In this document: piece by piece, positions 1-6,490 of the stretch | How the letters are laid out: the number at the start of each line of letters is the position of its first letter | How positions within the stretch are numbered: the stretch's first letter is position 1 | From: an uncultured Anaerosolibacter sp. | Lineage (GTDB): Bacteria; Bacillota_A; Clostridia; Peptostreptococcales; Thermotaleaceae | DNA: 8,486 nt | Assembly: GCA_937948705.1 (NCBI GenBank) | Contig: CALECF010000009.1 | Location: forward strand, 1 to 8,486 | Reading direction: 5' to 3' | Notes under the pieces: model-generated | The model's input: the letters and a program-made list of their open reading frames with translations, nothing else | What the model was told of the DNA's origin: nothing | Databases searched by the model: none | Program-made: the position numbers and the translations under genes

Positions 1-417
1 TATGATAGGCAATCCATTATATTTACTTACAATTTCCTTGTAAGTATTTTCAAAATCATAGCCTGAATCCATCACATAATGTAGTGGATGGATGATATTT
101 CTATAGATTTTGATAAACTGCTCAATTAAAGGTATTGCTTGTGTACCATCATCAACGATGTTTAGTTTTTTCGCTTCTTTCACAAGGGAGTAGAAAAAAT
201 CTTTAATTACTTTTATTCGTTCGACTTGCATAGCCAGAAGAGCGTAAATTAGAGATGCAGCGTCATAGCCTTTTGGACCGCTAGAGTTACTAGGCTTTCT
301 TAAAGCATTTGCAAGAATGCTTATATCAAGTTTTGAAAAAGCCATTTCTAATCTAGTTTCTGGTTGGAATTGGATGATTTCCTCAAAGGAAATAAAAGTT
401 ACTTGTGGAATATACAT
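1..417 (-). pseudogene. IS transposase, internally deleted, 5' part only (runs off left edge)
   Basis: Reading leftwards from an ATG at 417, the frame stays open for 139 codons to the window edge. The N-terminus (MYIPQVTFISFEEIIQFQPE, then KPSNSSGPKGYD and SLIYALLAMQ) resembles the N-terminal domain of DDE transposases of the IS1182/IS5-like type in Clostridia. Residues 112-123 (LHYVMDSGYDFE) look like the block around the second catalytic Asp. Between them only about 38 residues remain, where I recall well over 100 in full-length relatives. The frame jumps near residue 74 (about 196) into SLVKEAKKLNIVD, and again near residue 89 (about 150) into DGTQAIPLIEQF. The first catalytic Asp block therefore seems to be missing, so the product should be inactive even though no stop interrupts the visible part. 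A GGAG lies 12 bases before the ATG. The family call comes from remembered motifs; the exact IS family is uncertain. Confidence 0.72.
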
Positions 418-423
418 TAAGTG

Positions 424-485
424 GTTTCACTCCTTTTTCGAAGATTTTGGTCGCACTTAATCTATTTGATGTTATGGGGTGAAAC
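424..485 (-). promoter_or_regulatory. Inverted repeat pairing off the transposase ribosome binding site
   Basis: Bases 424-433 (gtttcactcc) and 476-485 (ggggtgaaac) are complementary at 9 of 10 positions, separated by 42 bases. In a minus-strand transcript the 3' arm contains the GGAG ribosome binding site of the transposase. A message started upstream of the element would fold and hide that site. Known insertion sequences such as IS10 and IS50 use this device to block translation from read-through transcripts. Alternatively, the outer arm may be part of the element's terminal inverted repeat; the other end is outside the window. Confidence 0.4.
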
Positions 486-504
486 TCCTTTTTGTATCAA
501 CTAG

Positions 505-741
505 AATTTAGAAATATCAATATTTAGGAATTATGAAATTTGCTCAAGTAAGTTATTCAAAAACAAAGTAAATTTCAGTATCTATGAATATGTGATTTGT
601 AAGAGAATCTCCAAGGCAAAAAAACTGATTCTTGAAGGGTATAATTTGACTGAAACAGCTAGCAATTGTGGATTTAAAGACTATTCTAGTTTCTATAGAA
701 TGTTCAAAAAACATATAGGTATTTTCACCTTCCCAATATAG
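505..741 (+). pseudogene. AraC-family regulator, C-terminal fragment
   Basis: The frame is open from just after a TAG at 502-504 to a TAG at 739-741, 78 sense codons. It encodes the end of an AraC/XylS DNA-binding domain: SSKLFKNK, then YEYVICKRISKAKKLILEG, then the second helix-turn-helix LTETASNCGFKDYSSFYRMF and KKHIGI. The pattern 'A...GF.d.S.F.r.FKk..G' is the family signature. There is no plausible start codon with a ribosome binding site, no effector domain, and most of the first helix-turn-helix is degraded. It begins next to the probable end of the transposase element at its left, so the insertion may have cut the gene. The last residues (IFTFPI) also differ from the usual C-terminus. 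It is almost certainly a non-functional remnant. Confidence 0.75.
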
Positions 742-815
742 GAAGCTAAAATATCCTTCTAGCTAGAAATCGAGTCTAGAAAAGAGAGATGTGAAGTATC
801 TGAAAATTTTTGGTA

Positions 816-844
816 TTGACAATGACTAAACAAGATGATAGCAT
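816..844 (+). promoter_or_regulatory. Sigma-A-type promoter of the LacI-family gene
   Basis: A perfect -35 box TTGACA (816-821), a 17-base spacer and a -10 box TAGCAT (839-844, 4 of 6 matches to TATAAT) lie 66 bases before the regulator's ATG. Transcription would start near 851, at the edge of the ATCGAT-centred pseudo-palindrome at 853-866. Confidence 0.65.
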
Positions 845-852
845 AGGATTGC

Positions 853-866
853 GGATATCGATTTCC
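853..866 (+). promoter_or_regulatory. Possible autoregulatory LacI-type operator
   Basis: GGATATCGATTTCC is a 14-base pseudo-palindrome with six of seven base pairs symmetric about a central CG. It shares the ATCGAT core with the long palindrome at 2031-2056. It lies at the predicted transcription start of the regulator gene, where bound repressor would block transcription. The match is short and could be chance. Confidence 0.35.
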
Positions 867-910
867 CAAATTGTTTAGCATACATTAATTCTGTTATGAG
901 AGGTTAGTAA

Positions 911-1978
911 ATGGATAAAAAAGTTACAATTTATGATATAGCAAATAAAGTTAATTTTTCGGCAAGCACTGTTTCACGTGTGTTAAGCAATTCTAAACGT
1001 ACGGTTAATCCTGAAATAAGGAAAATCGTCGAAGAAGCGGCTAGAAAAATGAATTACTATCCCAACACGATGGCAAGAAATTTAAAAAAGAATAATAATT
1101 GTACCATTGGAGTTGTATTGCCTTCGATTGCTAATCCATATTATCCATCTATTGTACGGGGGATGGAAGATGAAGCAATTTTAAAAGATTATTCAATCAA
1201 TATTTGCAGCTGCGATAGAGAAAAAGAAAAAATCGATATGTACTTTGAAAGACTAATAGAAAATAGAGTAAGTGGTATTATCACTATTTATCTTGATGAG
1301 CTACCTAAGGCCGTAGAAAACTACATTAATAGAGGTGGAAAGGTTTTAACCATTGGAACAAAAGAGCAATCTTTTCCAAGTTGTGGGGCAATGTATTTTG
1401 ATAAAGAGTATGAAGCTTATATCGCTACAAAACACTTGCTAGAATTGGGTCATCGACATGTTGCATTATTTCTTTCTTCAATTAATAATCATATTCGTGT
1501 GGAAAAACTTAATGGTTATAAAAAAGCACTTAAAGAGTATGGTATAGAGTATAATCAACAATATCTGTTTATCAATGATTCTAGTGACACAAATTTGGAG
1601 GACTTAGATTCTGTACCTGATTGCAATACCGGTATTCACTGTGCTGAAAAATTACTTAAAGCTTCCAATAATGTAACGGGGATTGTTTGTATGAATGACC
1701 TTGTGGCACTTGGGTGTATTTCGGTGCTTAAACGGCATGGGCTTCATATTCCGAATGACTATTCTATTATTGGGTTTGACGATACTTTCTTTTCGAATCT
1801 TATTGAACCACAAATTACAACACTTAAAATTAATAAATATCAATTAGGACAACAGGCTATCAAAATAATGTTTGAAATGTTAAATAATGAGGATTATAGT
1901 CTGAACAAGGATTTTTCGGATACCGTGAAGCTAGTGATTAGAAACAGCACAGCCCATCCACCTACAATCCTGACATGA
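911..1978 (+). CDS. LacI/GalR-family transcriptional repressor
   Basis: The 355-residue product has the usual length and layout of LacI/GalR repressors. Residues 5-24 form the helix-turn-helix (VTIYDIANKVNFSASTVSRV). The hinge helix follows at about 50-60 (YPNTMARNLKK). From about residue 64 a periplasmic-binding-protein-like effector domain begins (TIGVVLPSIANPYYPSIVRG), with family landmarks GIVCMND (257-263), GFDD (288-291) and PQITTL (300-305). The start at 911 is preceded by GAGAGG at 898-903, seven bases away. Such proteins bind CG-centred palindromes and release them on binding a sugar or related effector. The TRAP operon starts just downstream, with a 26-bp palindrome in between, so this is most likely its local repressor. 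The effector is unknown. There is no sign of damage. Confidence 0.95.
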   Translation: MDKKVTIYDIANKVNFSASTVSRVLSNSKRTVNPEIRKIVEEAARKMNYYPNTMARNLKKNNNCTIGVVLPSIANPYYPSIVRGMEDEAILKDYSINICSCDREKEKIDMYFERLIENRVSGIITIYLDELPKAVENYINRGGKVLTIGTKEQSFPSCGAMYFDKEYEAYIATKHLLELGHRHVALFLSSINNHIRVEKLNGYKKALKEYGIEYNQQYLFINDSSDTNLEDLDSVPDCNTGIHCAEKLLKASNNVTGIVCMNDLVALGCISVLKRHGLHIPNDYSIIGFDDTFFSNLIEPQITTLKINKYQLGQQAIKIMFEMLNNEDYSLNKDFSDTVKLVIRNSTAHPPTILT

Positions 1979-2030
1979 TGGGCGAATTACGTTGATGTAG
2001 TTACACAGAAATGTGGAGCTATTTTTTTAA

Positions 2031-2056
2031 CACTCGGGCAATCGATTGCCCGAGTG
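2031..2056 (+). promoter_or_regulatory. 26-bp perfect palindrome, probable LacI-family operator
   Basis: The half-site CACTCGGGCAATC (2031-2043) is followed directly by its exact reverse complement (2044-2056), giving a 26-base palindrome with no gap and a central CG. Central AATCGATT fits the AANCGNTT core known for LacI/GalR operators. It lies 52 bases after the repressor stop and 99 bases before the dctP start. It is not a normal terminator: the T-tract (2022-2028) is on its upstream side and there is no loop. I infer that the adjacent LacI-family protein binds here to repress dctPQM and the isomerase gene. Confidence 0.75.
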
Positions 2057-2122
2057 GAATCTAGAAGATACATCATAGGAATAGTTACACTAAATAGAGC
2101 AATCTATTTATTCATGTATAAC
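2046..2122 (+). promoter_or_regulatory. Uncertain promoter region of the TRAP operon
   Basis: No strong promoter is visible, but one is needed here. One candidate is TTGCCC (2046-2051), 17 bases, then TACATC (2069-2074); its -35 box lies inside the palindrome, which would suit direct repression, but the -10 matches only 3 of 6. A better -10, TATAAC (2117-2122, 5 of 6), has no convincing -35 box. Either would leave an untranslated leader ahead of dctP. Confidence 0.25.
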
Positions 2123-2155
2123 CTATTACTAAACATTATAAGAGGAGGCGTTAAA

Positions 2156-3175
2156 ATGAAAAAGACATTTTTAAGTGTAGTATCAATGGTAGTATTAATC
2201 TCTATGGTTCTCGCTGGATGTAGCAGTGGTACAACAAAAAAGGCAGAAACAGGAACTGTAGCAGAAAAGTCTGCTGAACAAATCATATTTAAGCTTGCAG
2301 ACAATCAACCCCTGGAGAGTCCTTTAGCTGAAGCGAATGTAAAGTTTAGCGAATTTGTTGAAGCGAAAACGAATGGTGCTATTAAAATTGAAGTTTATCC
2401 CAACGCACAACTCGGAGAAGAAGCTGAAACCACTGAGCAAGTAAAGGCTGGAGTACTTGATTTTGCAAGAATCAATGTTGTTCAACTGCCACAGTTTGTA
2501 AAGGAGTATTCAGCATATACACTTCCTTACATGTTCGCAAATGATGCGCACAAATGGAAGGTTGTAGAAGGAGAAATAGGTAAAGCCATTAATGATAAGT
2601 TAACAGAAGAAACAGGCATGCATGTACTTGGTTTCTTAGATTCTGGATGGAGATGTTTCTATACAAAGAAACAAGTGAATTCTGTTGCAGATTTAAAGGG
2701 TATGAAGATTAGGGTTATGGATTCGCCAGCAAATATCAACATGATAAAAGCTTTAGGTGCAACACCTACACCAATGCCATATGCTGATGTTTTTACAGCA
2801 CTTCAAACAGGTGTTATTGATGGGGCAGAAAATGATTATGTTAGTTATAAAACTTCAGGTCATTCAGAGGTTGCTAAGTATTATGCGGTGGATAGACATA
2901 CTGCCGGGTTTGGTGTTCTCCTTATGAGTGATGCTGCAAAATCTAAATTAACAAATGAGCAATATGAAATCATACAAGCTAGTGCTAAAGAAGCTATTGA
3001 ATGGCAAAAACAAGCTATGTTGGCCAAACAAGATAGTAGTAAAGAAGAAGTTATTAAAGCAGGTTCAACAATAACAGAGGTTGATATTACAGAATTCCAA
3101 GCAGCTGTTGCACCGATGTATGAGGACTATCAAGAGCTTAAACCAATTATTGAAAAAATCAAAGCGCTACAATAA
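2156..3175 (+). CDS. dctP: TRAP transporter substrate-binding lipoprotein, DctP family
   Basis: The 339-residue product is the extracytoplasmic solute receptor of a tripartite ATP-independent transporter; it captures the substrate outside the membrane and delivers it to DctQM. The N-terminus is a lipoprotein signal (MKKTF, a hydrophobic stretch, then LAGC), with Cys22 as lipid anchor, as expected in a Gram-positive cell. A Ser/Thr/Lys-rich linker leads to the mature domain from about residue 43. Family landmarks include YPNAQLGEEAE (81-91), LPYMF (123-127), SGWRCFYT (163-170), the GMKIRV motif with Arg186, the conserved residue that normally grips a substrate carboxylate, and DGAEN (222-226). 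The frame also opens at an ATG at 2054, but that lies inside the operator palindrome and lacks a ribosome binding site. ATG 2156 has AGGAGG seven bases upstream and begins the signal peptide. The substrate is not readable, though Arg186 favours an organic or sugar acid. Confidence 0.95.
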   Translation: MKKTFLSVVSMVVLISMVLAGCSSGTTKKAETGTVAEKSAEQIIFKLADNQPLESPLAEANVKFSEFVEAKTNGAIKIEVYPNAQLGEEAETTEQVKAGVLDFARINVVQLPQFVKEYSAYTLPYMFANDAHKWKVVEGEIGKAINDKLTEETGMHVLGFLDSGWRCFYTKKQVNSVADLKGMKIRVMDSPANINMIKALGATPTPMPYADVFTALQTGVIDGAENDYVSYKTSGHSEVAKYYAVDRHTAGFGVLLMSDAAKSKLTNEQYEIIQASAKEAIEWQKQAMLAKQDSSKEEVIKAGSTITEVDITEFQAAVAPMYEDYQELKPIIEKIKALQ

Positions 3176-3206
3176 TAATTAGCTTTACTAGGGATTCTTA
3201 CATATT

Positions 3207-3243
3207 AGGTTTGCCCAATAATGAAGGGTAGTTGGGCAAACCT
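3207..3243 (+). terminator. Hairpin between dctP and dctQ, partial terminator or mRNA stabiliser
   Basis: AGGTTTGCCCAA (3207-3218) pairs perfectly with TTGGGCAAACCT (3232-3243) across a 13-base loop, a 12-bp stem 31 bases after the dctP stop. The downstream sequence (tatttctta) is only moderately T-rich, so it probably stops only some transcripts and protects the dctP message from 3' decay. Hairpins at this place in binding-protein operons are known to raise the receptor level above that of the membrane subunits. Confidence 0.7.
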
Positions 3244-3281
3244 TATTTCTTACTATTTCCCTGTCAGAAAGTGGGTGCACT

Positions 3282-3779
3282 ATGAATCATGTTGATAAGA
3301 TAATAACGTCCTCAATTAAGTTAATAAGAAATGTATGTTCAGTTTTATTAGCGCTGATGTTGCTAATTACTTCAGCCCATGTGTTCTTTAGATATGTGAT
3401 GAATAACCCTTTGATTTGGTCAGAAGAAACGTCATTGATACTGTTGATTTGGTTTGGATTTTTTGCAGTTTCAAATGAGCTGTATCATGGAAATCATATG
3501 GCGATCACCATGTTCTATGACAAGTTTCCCACTAAAATAAAAAGGGCTGTAGACTTAGTGAGGCATTTCATTGTAGCAGCATTTTGTGTGGTGATGACCA
3601 TTTATCTAGTGAAGATCACAGCATCCATAGGAGGAAACAGACTACCTGTAAGCGGGATGCCAAAAATATTTCTATATATACCAGTCATCATATCCTCAGT
3701 TTTAATGCTGTTTTATAGCATCGTCTTATTTATAAAATCACTTAGAGATAATTATATTATGGAAGGAAAGGTAGATTAA
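3282..3779 (+). CDS. dctQ: TRAP transporter small membrane subunit, DctQ family
   Basis: The product is 165 residues, normal for DctQ. It has four predicted membrane helices at about 18-37, 50-66, 90-112 and 128-151. The family signature lies between helices 1 and 2 (FFRYVMNNPLIWSEE, residues 35-49), followed by LLIWFGFFAVS and HGNHM. The LPVSGMP segment before helix 4 is also typical. The subunit packs against DctM and is needed for uptake driven by a sodium or proton gradient. The start is weakly supported: only GTGGG lies before ATG 3282, and there is no better alternative. That is consistent with lower expression than dctP. Its stop codon overlaps the start of dctM by one base. Confidence 0.93.
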   Translation: MNHVDKIITSSIKLIRNVCSVLLALMLLITSAHVFFRYVMNNPLIWSEETSLILLIWFGFFAVSNELYHGNHMAITMFYDKFPTKIKRAVDLVRHFIVAAFCVVMTIYLVKITASIGGNRLPVSGMPKIFLYIPVIISSVLMLFYSIVLFIKSLRDNYIMEGKVD

Positions 3780-5074
3780 TGGGTATCGAAACTCTAGGAA
3801 TTATTATACTATTTGCAATACTGGCAATTCTAATGTTTGTCAGAGTTCCCATTGCTTTTGCCCTAGGCATATCAAGCGTCATTACTGCGGCATATTTAGA
3901 TATTAATCTTTTTCTTCTTTTTCAGAAGATGGTAGTATCTCTAAATAATTTTGGATTTTTAGCTGTTCCATTTTTCATTTTGGCAGCGACCATTATGACG
4001 GAGGGCGGTATTAGTGATAAGCTCATGAAATTTGCGGATGTATTAGTGGGACGAATAAGAGGCGGCACAGCAATGGTAAATATTGTTGTAAGTATGCTGT
4101 TTGGAGGAATATCAGGCTCATCCGTTGCCGACGTATCATCAATTGGAGCTTTGCTGATTCCTGCCATGGAAAAAGAGGGGTATGACAAAGATTACAGTGT
4201 AGCAGTAACTGTTACTTCATCGGTGCAAGGTATTATCATCCCACCAAGCCAAAATATGATATATTATGCTATCGCAGCAGGGGGGCTATCCATTAGTAGA
4301 TTATTTATTGCTGGGTATATTCCTGGCCTATTGCTAGGATGTTCTCTGATGGTCGTTGCATATATTATTGCTGTAAAAAGAAATTATCCTGTAGGGGATA
4401 AGTATACTTTTAAAGAAGCTATAAAAATAAGTATTGATTCAATTTTAGGATTAACAACGATTGCAATAATTATTGGGGGGATTGTAGGAGGGATATTCAC
4501 ACCTACCGAATCAGCGGGCATTGCTGCCGTATATGGCTTAATAATAACCACTTTTGTTTATAAGACAATGACTTTTGAAAAATTAAAGCAAGTATTTACT
4601 GGCTCATTAAGCTCATTGGCCACAATAATGGCGGTAATTTCTATGTCATCAATGTTTGGTTACATATTGTCTTACTTGAGGGTACCCACAATGGTTTCCC
4701 AGGCAATGCTATCTATTACGGATAACTCAATTCTTATTATGATTATGGTAAATATTCTGCTGTTGGTTGCAGGAATGTTTATGGATATGGCAGTGCTAAT
4801 TTTTATGCTAACACCAATTCTACTACCAGTTGTTACACAGATTGGTTATGATCCTATTCATTTTGGAATTATTATTATTTTAAATTTAGGTCTCGGGTTA
4901 TGTACACCGCCTGTAGGAAACTCCTTGTTTGTTGGTTGTGCCATTGCGAAGTTGCCAATAGAGAAATCTATAAAGGCATTCTTACCATTCTATGGAGCGA
5001 TGCTTATTTTACTTATCATCCTGATAGTATTCCCACAGATCTCATTATGGCTTCCATCAGTGATTCTTAAATAG
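3779..5074 (+). CDS. dctM: TRAP transporter large permease subunit, DctM family
   Basis: The 431-residue, highly hydrophobic protein is the ion-coupled transport subunit of the TRAP system. Recognisable DctM blocks are GGISGSSVADVSSIG (109-123), the re-entrant-loop-like IIPPSQNMIYYA (153-164), GGIFTPTESAGIAAVYG (238-254), GMFMDM (332-337) and LGLCTPPVGNSLF (372-384). Length and hydrophobic pattern agree with a complete protein of about a dozen membrane segments. Its ATG overlaps the dctQ stop in TAATG, and AAGGAAAGG precedes it inside dctQ, so the two subunits are probably translationally coupled. It moves the substrate handed over by DctP, using a sodium or proton gradient rather than ATP. 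No defect is visible. Confidence 0.96.
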   Translation: MGIETLGIIILFAILAILMFVRVPIAFALGISSVITAAYLDINLFLLFQKMVVSLNNFGFLAVPFFILAATIMTEGGISDKLMKFADVLVGRIRGGTAMVNIVVSMLFGGISGSSVADVSSIGALLIPAMEKEGYDKDYSVAVTVTSSVQGIIIPPSQNMIYYAIAAGGLSISRLFIAGYIPGLLLGCSLMVVAYIIAVKRNYPVGDKYTFKEAIKISIDSILGLTTIAIIIGGIVGGIFTPTESAGIAAVYGLIITTFVYKTMTFEKLKQVFTGSLSSLATIMAVISMSSMFGYILSYLRVPTMVSQAMLSITDNSILIMIMVNILLLVAGMFMDMAVLIFMLTPILLPVVTQIGYDPIHFGIIIILNLGLGLCTPPVGNSLFVGCAIAKLPIEKSIKAFLPFYGAMLILLIILIVFPQISLWLPSVILK

Positions 5075-5121
5075 TCTGATTAAATGTTGAAATCGCCATG
5101 ATTAGTATAGGAGAGAAAGAA

Positions 5122-6216
5122 ATGGAAAAAGAATATTTATGTTCGCCTTTAATGGCAAAGGGTCAAAGAGTTTGGCGCACTTATACAGGAGGGAGAAAGC
5201 TTGATGAAATTTCTGGAAAAGAATTATACGAAGATGGTCATTTTCCAGAATTATGGATCCTTTCAACCGTTCAAGCAAAGAATAGTAATCGAGAGGAAAT
5301 TGTAGAAGGTATTTGCTATGTTAAGCTAGGGGAAAAAGAAGTAAGTTTAGCAGAACTTATAGCAACATACCCGTCTGAAATGCTTGGTGTGGAATATAAT
5401 AAAAAATTCAATGGTAGTATGGGCGTGCTTGTGAAAATGATAGATGCAAAGGAGCGCCTCACCATTCAGGTACATCCAACGAAAGAAAAAGCCAAAGACT
5501 ATTTTAATTCTGAATATGGAAAAACAGAGTGTTGGCATATCATTGATACACGAGTAGATAAAGGGGAAGAACCTTGCATTTATATAGGGTTTAAGGAAAA
5601 TGTTACGAGAGATATATTTCTTCAATATTTTGAACAGCAAGAATTAGAAAAAATGTTGGATCTATTACACTGTATAAAGGTAAAAAAAGGAGAGACATAC
5701 ATTATCCCCGGTGGAATCCCACATGCAATAGGAGCAGGATGTACTTTAATTGAAATACAGGAACCCACAGATTATACGCTGCGTGTTGAAAAAACTACGC
5801 CTGGGGGCTACCAGATTGATGAATTCACCTGCCACCAGGGAATCGGCGTTGAGAAAATGATGGACTGTTTTACCTATGATGCTGAAAGTCTTGAAGGAAT
5901 TCTAAGCATATGTAAAATACCAGAAGACAGGAGAATGGTAGATGGCAATGAGGTAGTCCGTCTCGTTGGTTATTCGGACACACCTTATTTTAGAATGGAA
6001 AAGATTTTAGTTCACACCAGCATAATGTTAAATGTAGAAAGCAGTTTTTATGGTATATATATACTATCTGGAAATGGAAAATTAATTATATCAGACAAAG
6101 AGATACCAATAATGCCGAACGACCAGTACTTTATCTCCACAATTTGTGATGACTTTATAATAAAAGCTGAAGGAACCGCCATTGAAATTATACGGTTTTG
6201 GGGACCGCAACTATGA
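5122..6216 (+). CDS. manA: Type I phosphomannose-isomerase-like cupin enzyme
   Basis: This 364-residue protein matches class I mannose-6-phosphate isomerases, zinc cupins that interconvert mannose 6-phosphate and fructose 6-phosphate. The metal-site residues are all present: Gln116 and His118 in IQVHP (115-119), Glu136 in KTECWHI (134-140), and His201 in PGGIPHAIGAG (196-206). Arg221 in TDYTLRVEK is at the place of the catalytic arginine. The C-terminal part (GIYILSGNGKLIISDKE) is a second cupin fold. At about 364 residues it is longer than the short Bacillus forms of about 315. An ATG at 5098 is in frame, but ATG 5122 has AGGAG eight bases upstream and is preferred. Only 47 bases separate it from dctM, with no terminator, so it belongs to the TRAP operon. 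No sugar kinase is nearby to make a phosphorylated substrate, so the true substrate may differ. The symbol reflects family, not proven activity. Confidence 0.88.
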   Translation: MEKEYLCSPLMAKGQRVWRTYTGGRKLDEISGKELYEDGHFPELWILSTVQAKNSNREEIVEGICYVKLGEKEVSLAELIATYPSEMLGVEYNKKFNGSMGVLVKMIDAKERLTIQVHPTKEKAKDYFNSEYGKTECWHIIDTRVDKGEEPCIYIGFKENVTRDIFLQYFEQQELEKMLDLLHCIKVKKGETYIIPGGIPHAIGAGCTLIEIQEPTDYTLRVEKTTPGGYQIDEFTCHQGIGVEKMMDCFTYDAESLEGILSICKIPEDRRMVDGNEVVRLVGYSDTPYFRMEKILVHTSIMLNVESSFYGIYILSGNGKLIISDKEIPIMPNDQYFISTICDDFIIKAEGTAIEIIRFWGPQL

Positions 6217-6284
6217 ATAAAGGAGTATAATTTTTTTAGTGGAAAGCACAGATCAGCGATAAGAGGCAGAGTATGTTATTTAGC

Positions 6285-6323
6285 GGTTACATCCAATTGT
6301 GTGCCTTTAATAAGGATGTAATC
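6285..6323 (+). repeat. 10-bp stem-loop after the isomerase gene
   Basis: GGTTACATCC (6285-6294) pairs with GGATGTAATC (6314-6323) with one G-U pair and a 19-base loop. There is no T-tract behind it, so it is not a convincing terminator by itself. It may help protect the 3' end of the message. Confidence 0.4.
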
Positions 6324-6334
6324 CCTACTAATAT

Positions 6335-6352
6335 TGCTAATTATTATTAGCA
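6335..6352 (+). repeat. Small 7-bp inverted repeat
   Basis: TGCTAAT (6335-6341), a 4-base loop TATT, and ATTAGCA (6346-6352) form a short A+T-rich hairpin between the two larger ones. Its role is unknown and it may be chance. Confidence 0.3.
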
Positions 6353-6382
6353 TTCCTATAAAAATCCCCTCCAATAGATATT

Positions 6383-6433
6383 TATAAAGAGAAACTAAGG
6401 AAGTATTAGACCCTTCCTTAGTTTCTCTTTATA
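6383..6433 (+). terminator. 21-bp perfect hairpin, probable operon terminator
   Basis: The arm from 6383 to 6403 (TATAAAGAGAAACTAAGGAA plus G) is exactly complementary to 6413-6433, with a 9-base loop. The 3' arm and what follows (ctctttatattctt) are rich in T, so this is the best terminator candidate for the dctPQM-isomerase operon, 166 bases after the last stop. The stem is unusually long and perfect and only moderately G+C-rich. A recent mobile-element footprint is an alternative. Confidence 0.65.
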
Positions 6434-6490
6434 TTCTTACCTAGGAATGAGTAGCTTTTGACCTACCTAATTAGAGGTGTTAAATGAGAA

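Noticed and set aside
2022..2056. The 26-bp palindrome as the terminator of the LacI-family gene
   Set aside because: The T-run is on the upstream side for plus-strand transcripts, the downstream side has none, and the repeat has no loop.
2054..2155. 34-codon N-terminal extension of dctP from an ATG at 2054
   Set aside because: It starts inside the operator palindrome, has no ribosome binding site, and would put 34 residues before a clear lipoprotein signal. AGGAGG precedes ATG 2156.
3922..4188. Minus-strand open frame inside dctM
   Set aside because: It is antisense to a strongly conserved DctM block and has no recognisable protein content; it is a by-product of the coding strand. The same holds for minus-strand frames inside the LacI, dctP, isomerase and dehydrogenase genes.
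5098..5121. Upstream ATG for the isomerase gene
   Set aside because: There is no ribosome binding site before 5098. AGGAG stands eight bases before ATG 5122, and the extra eight residues are not family-like.
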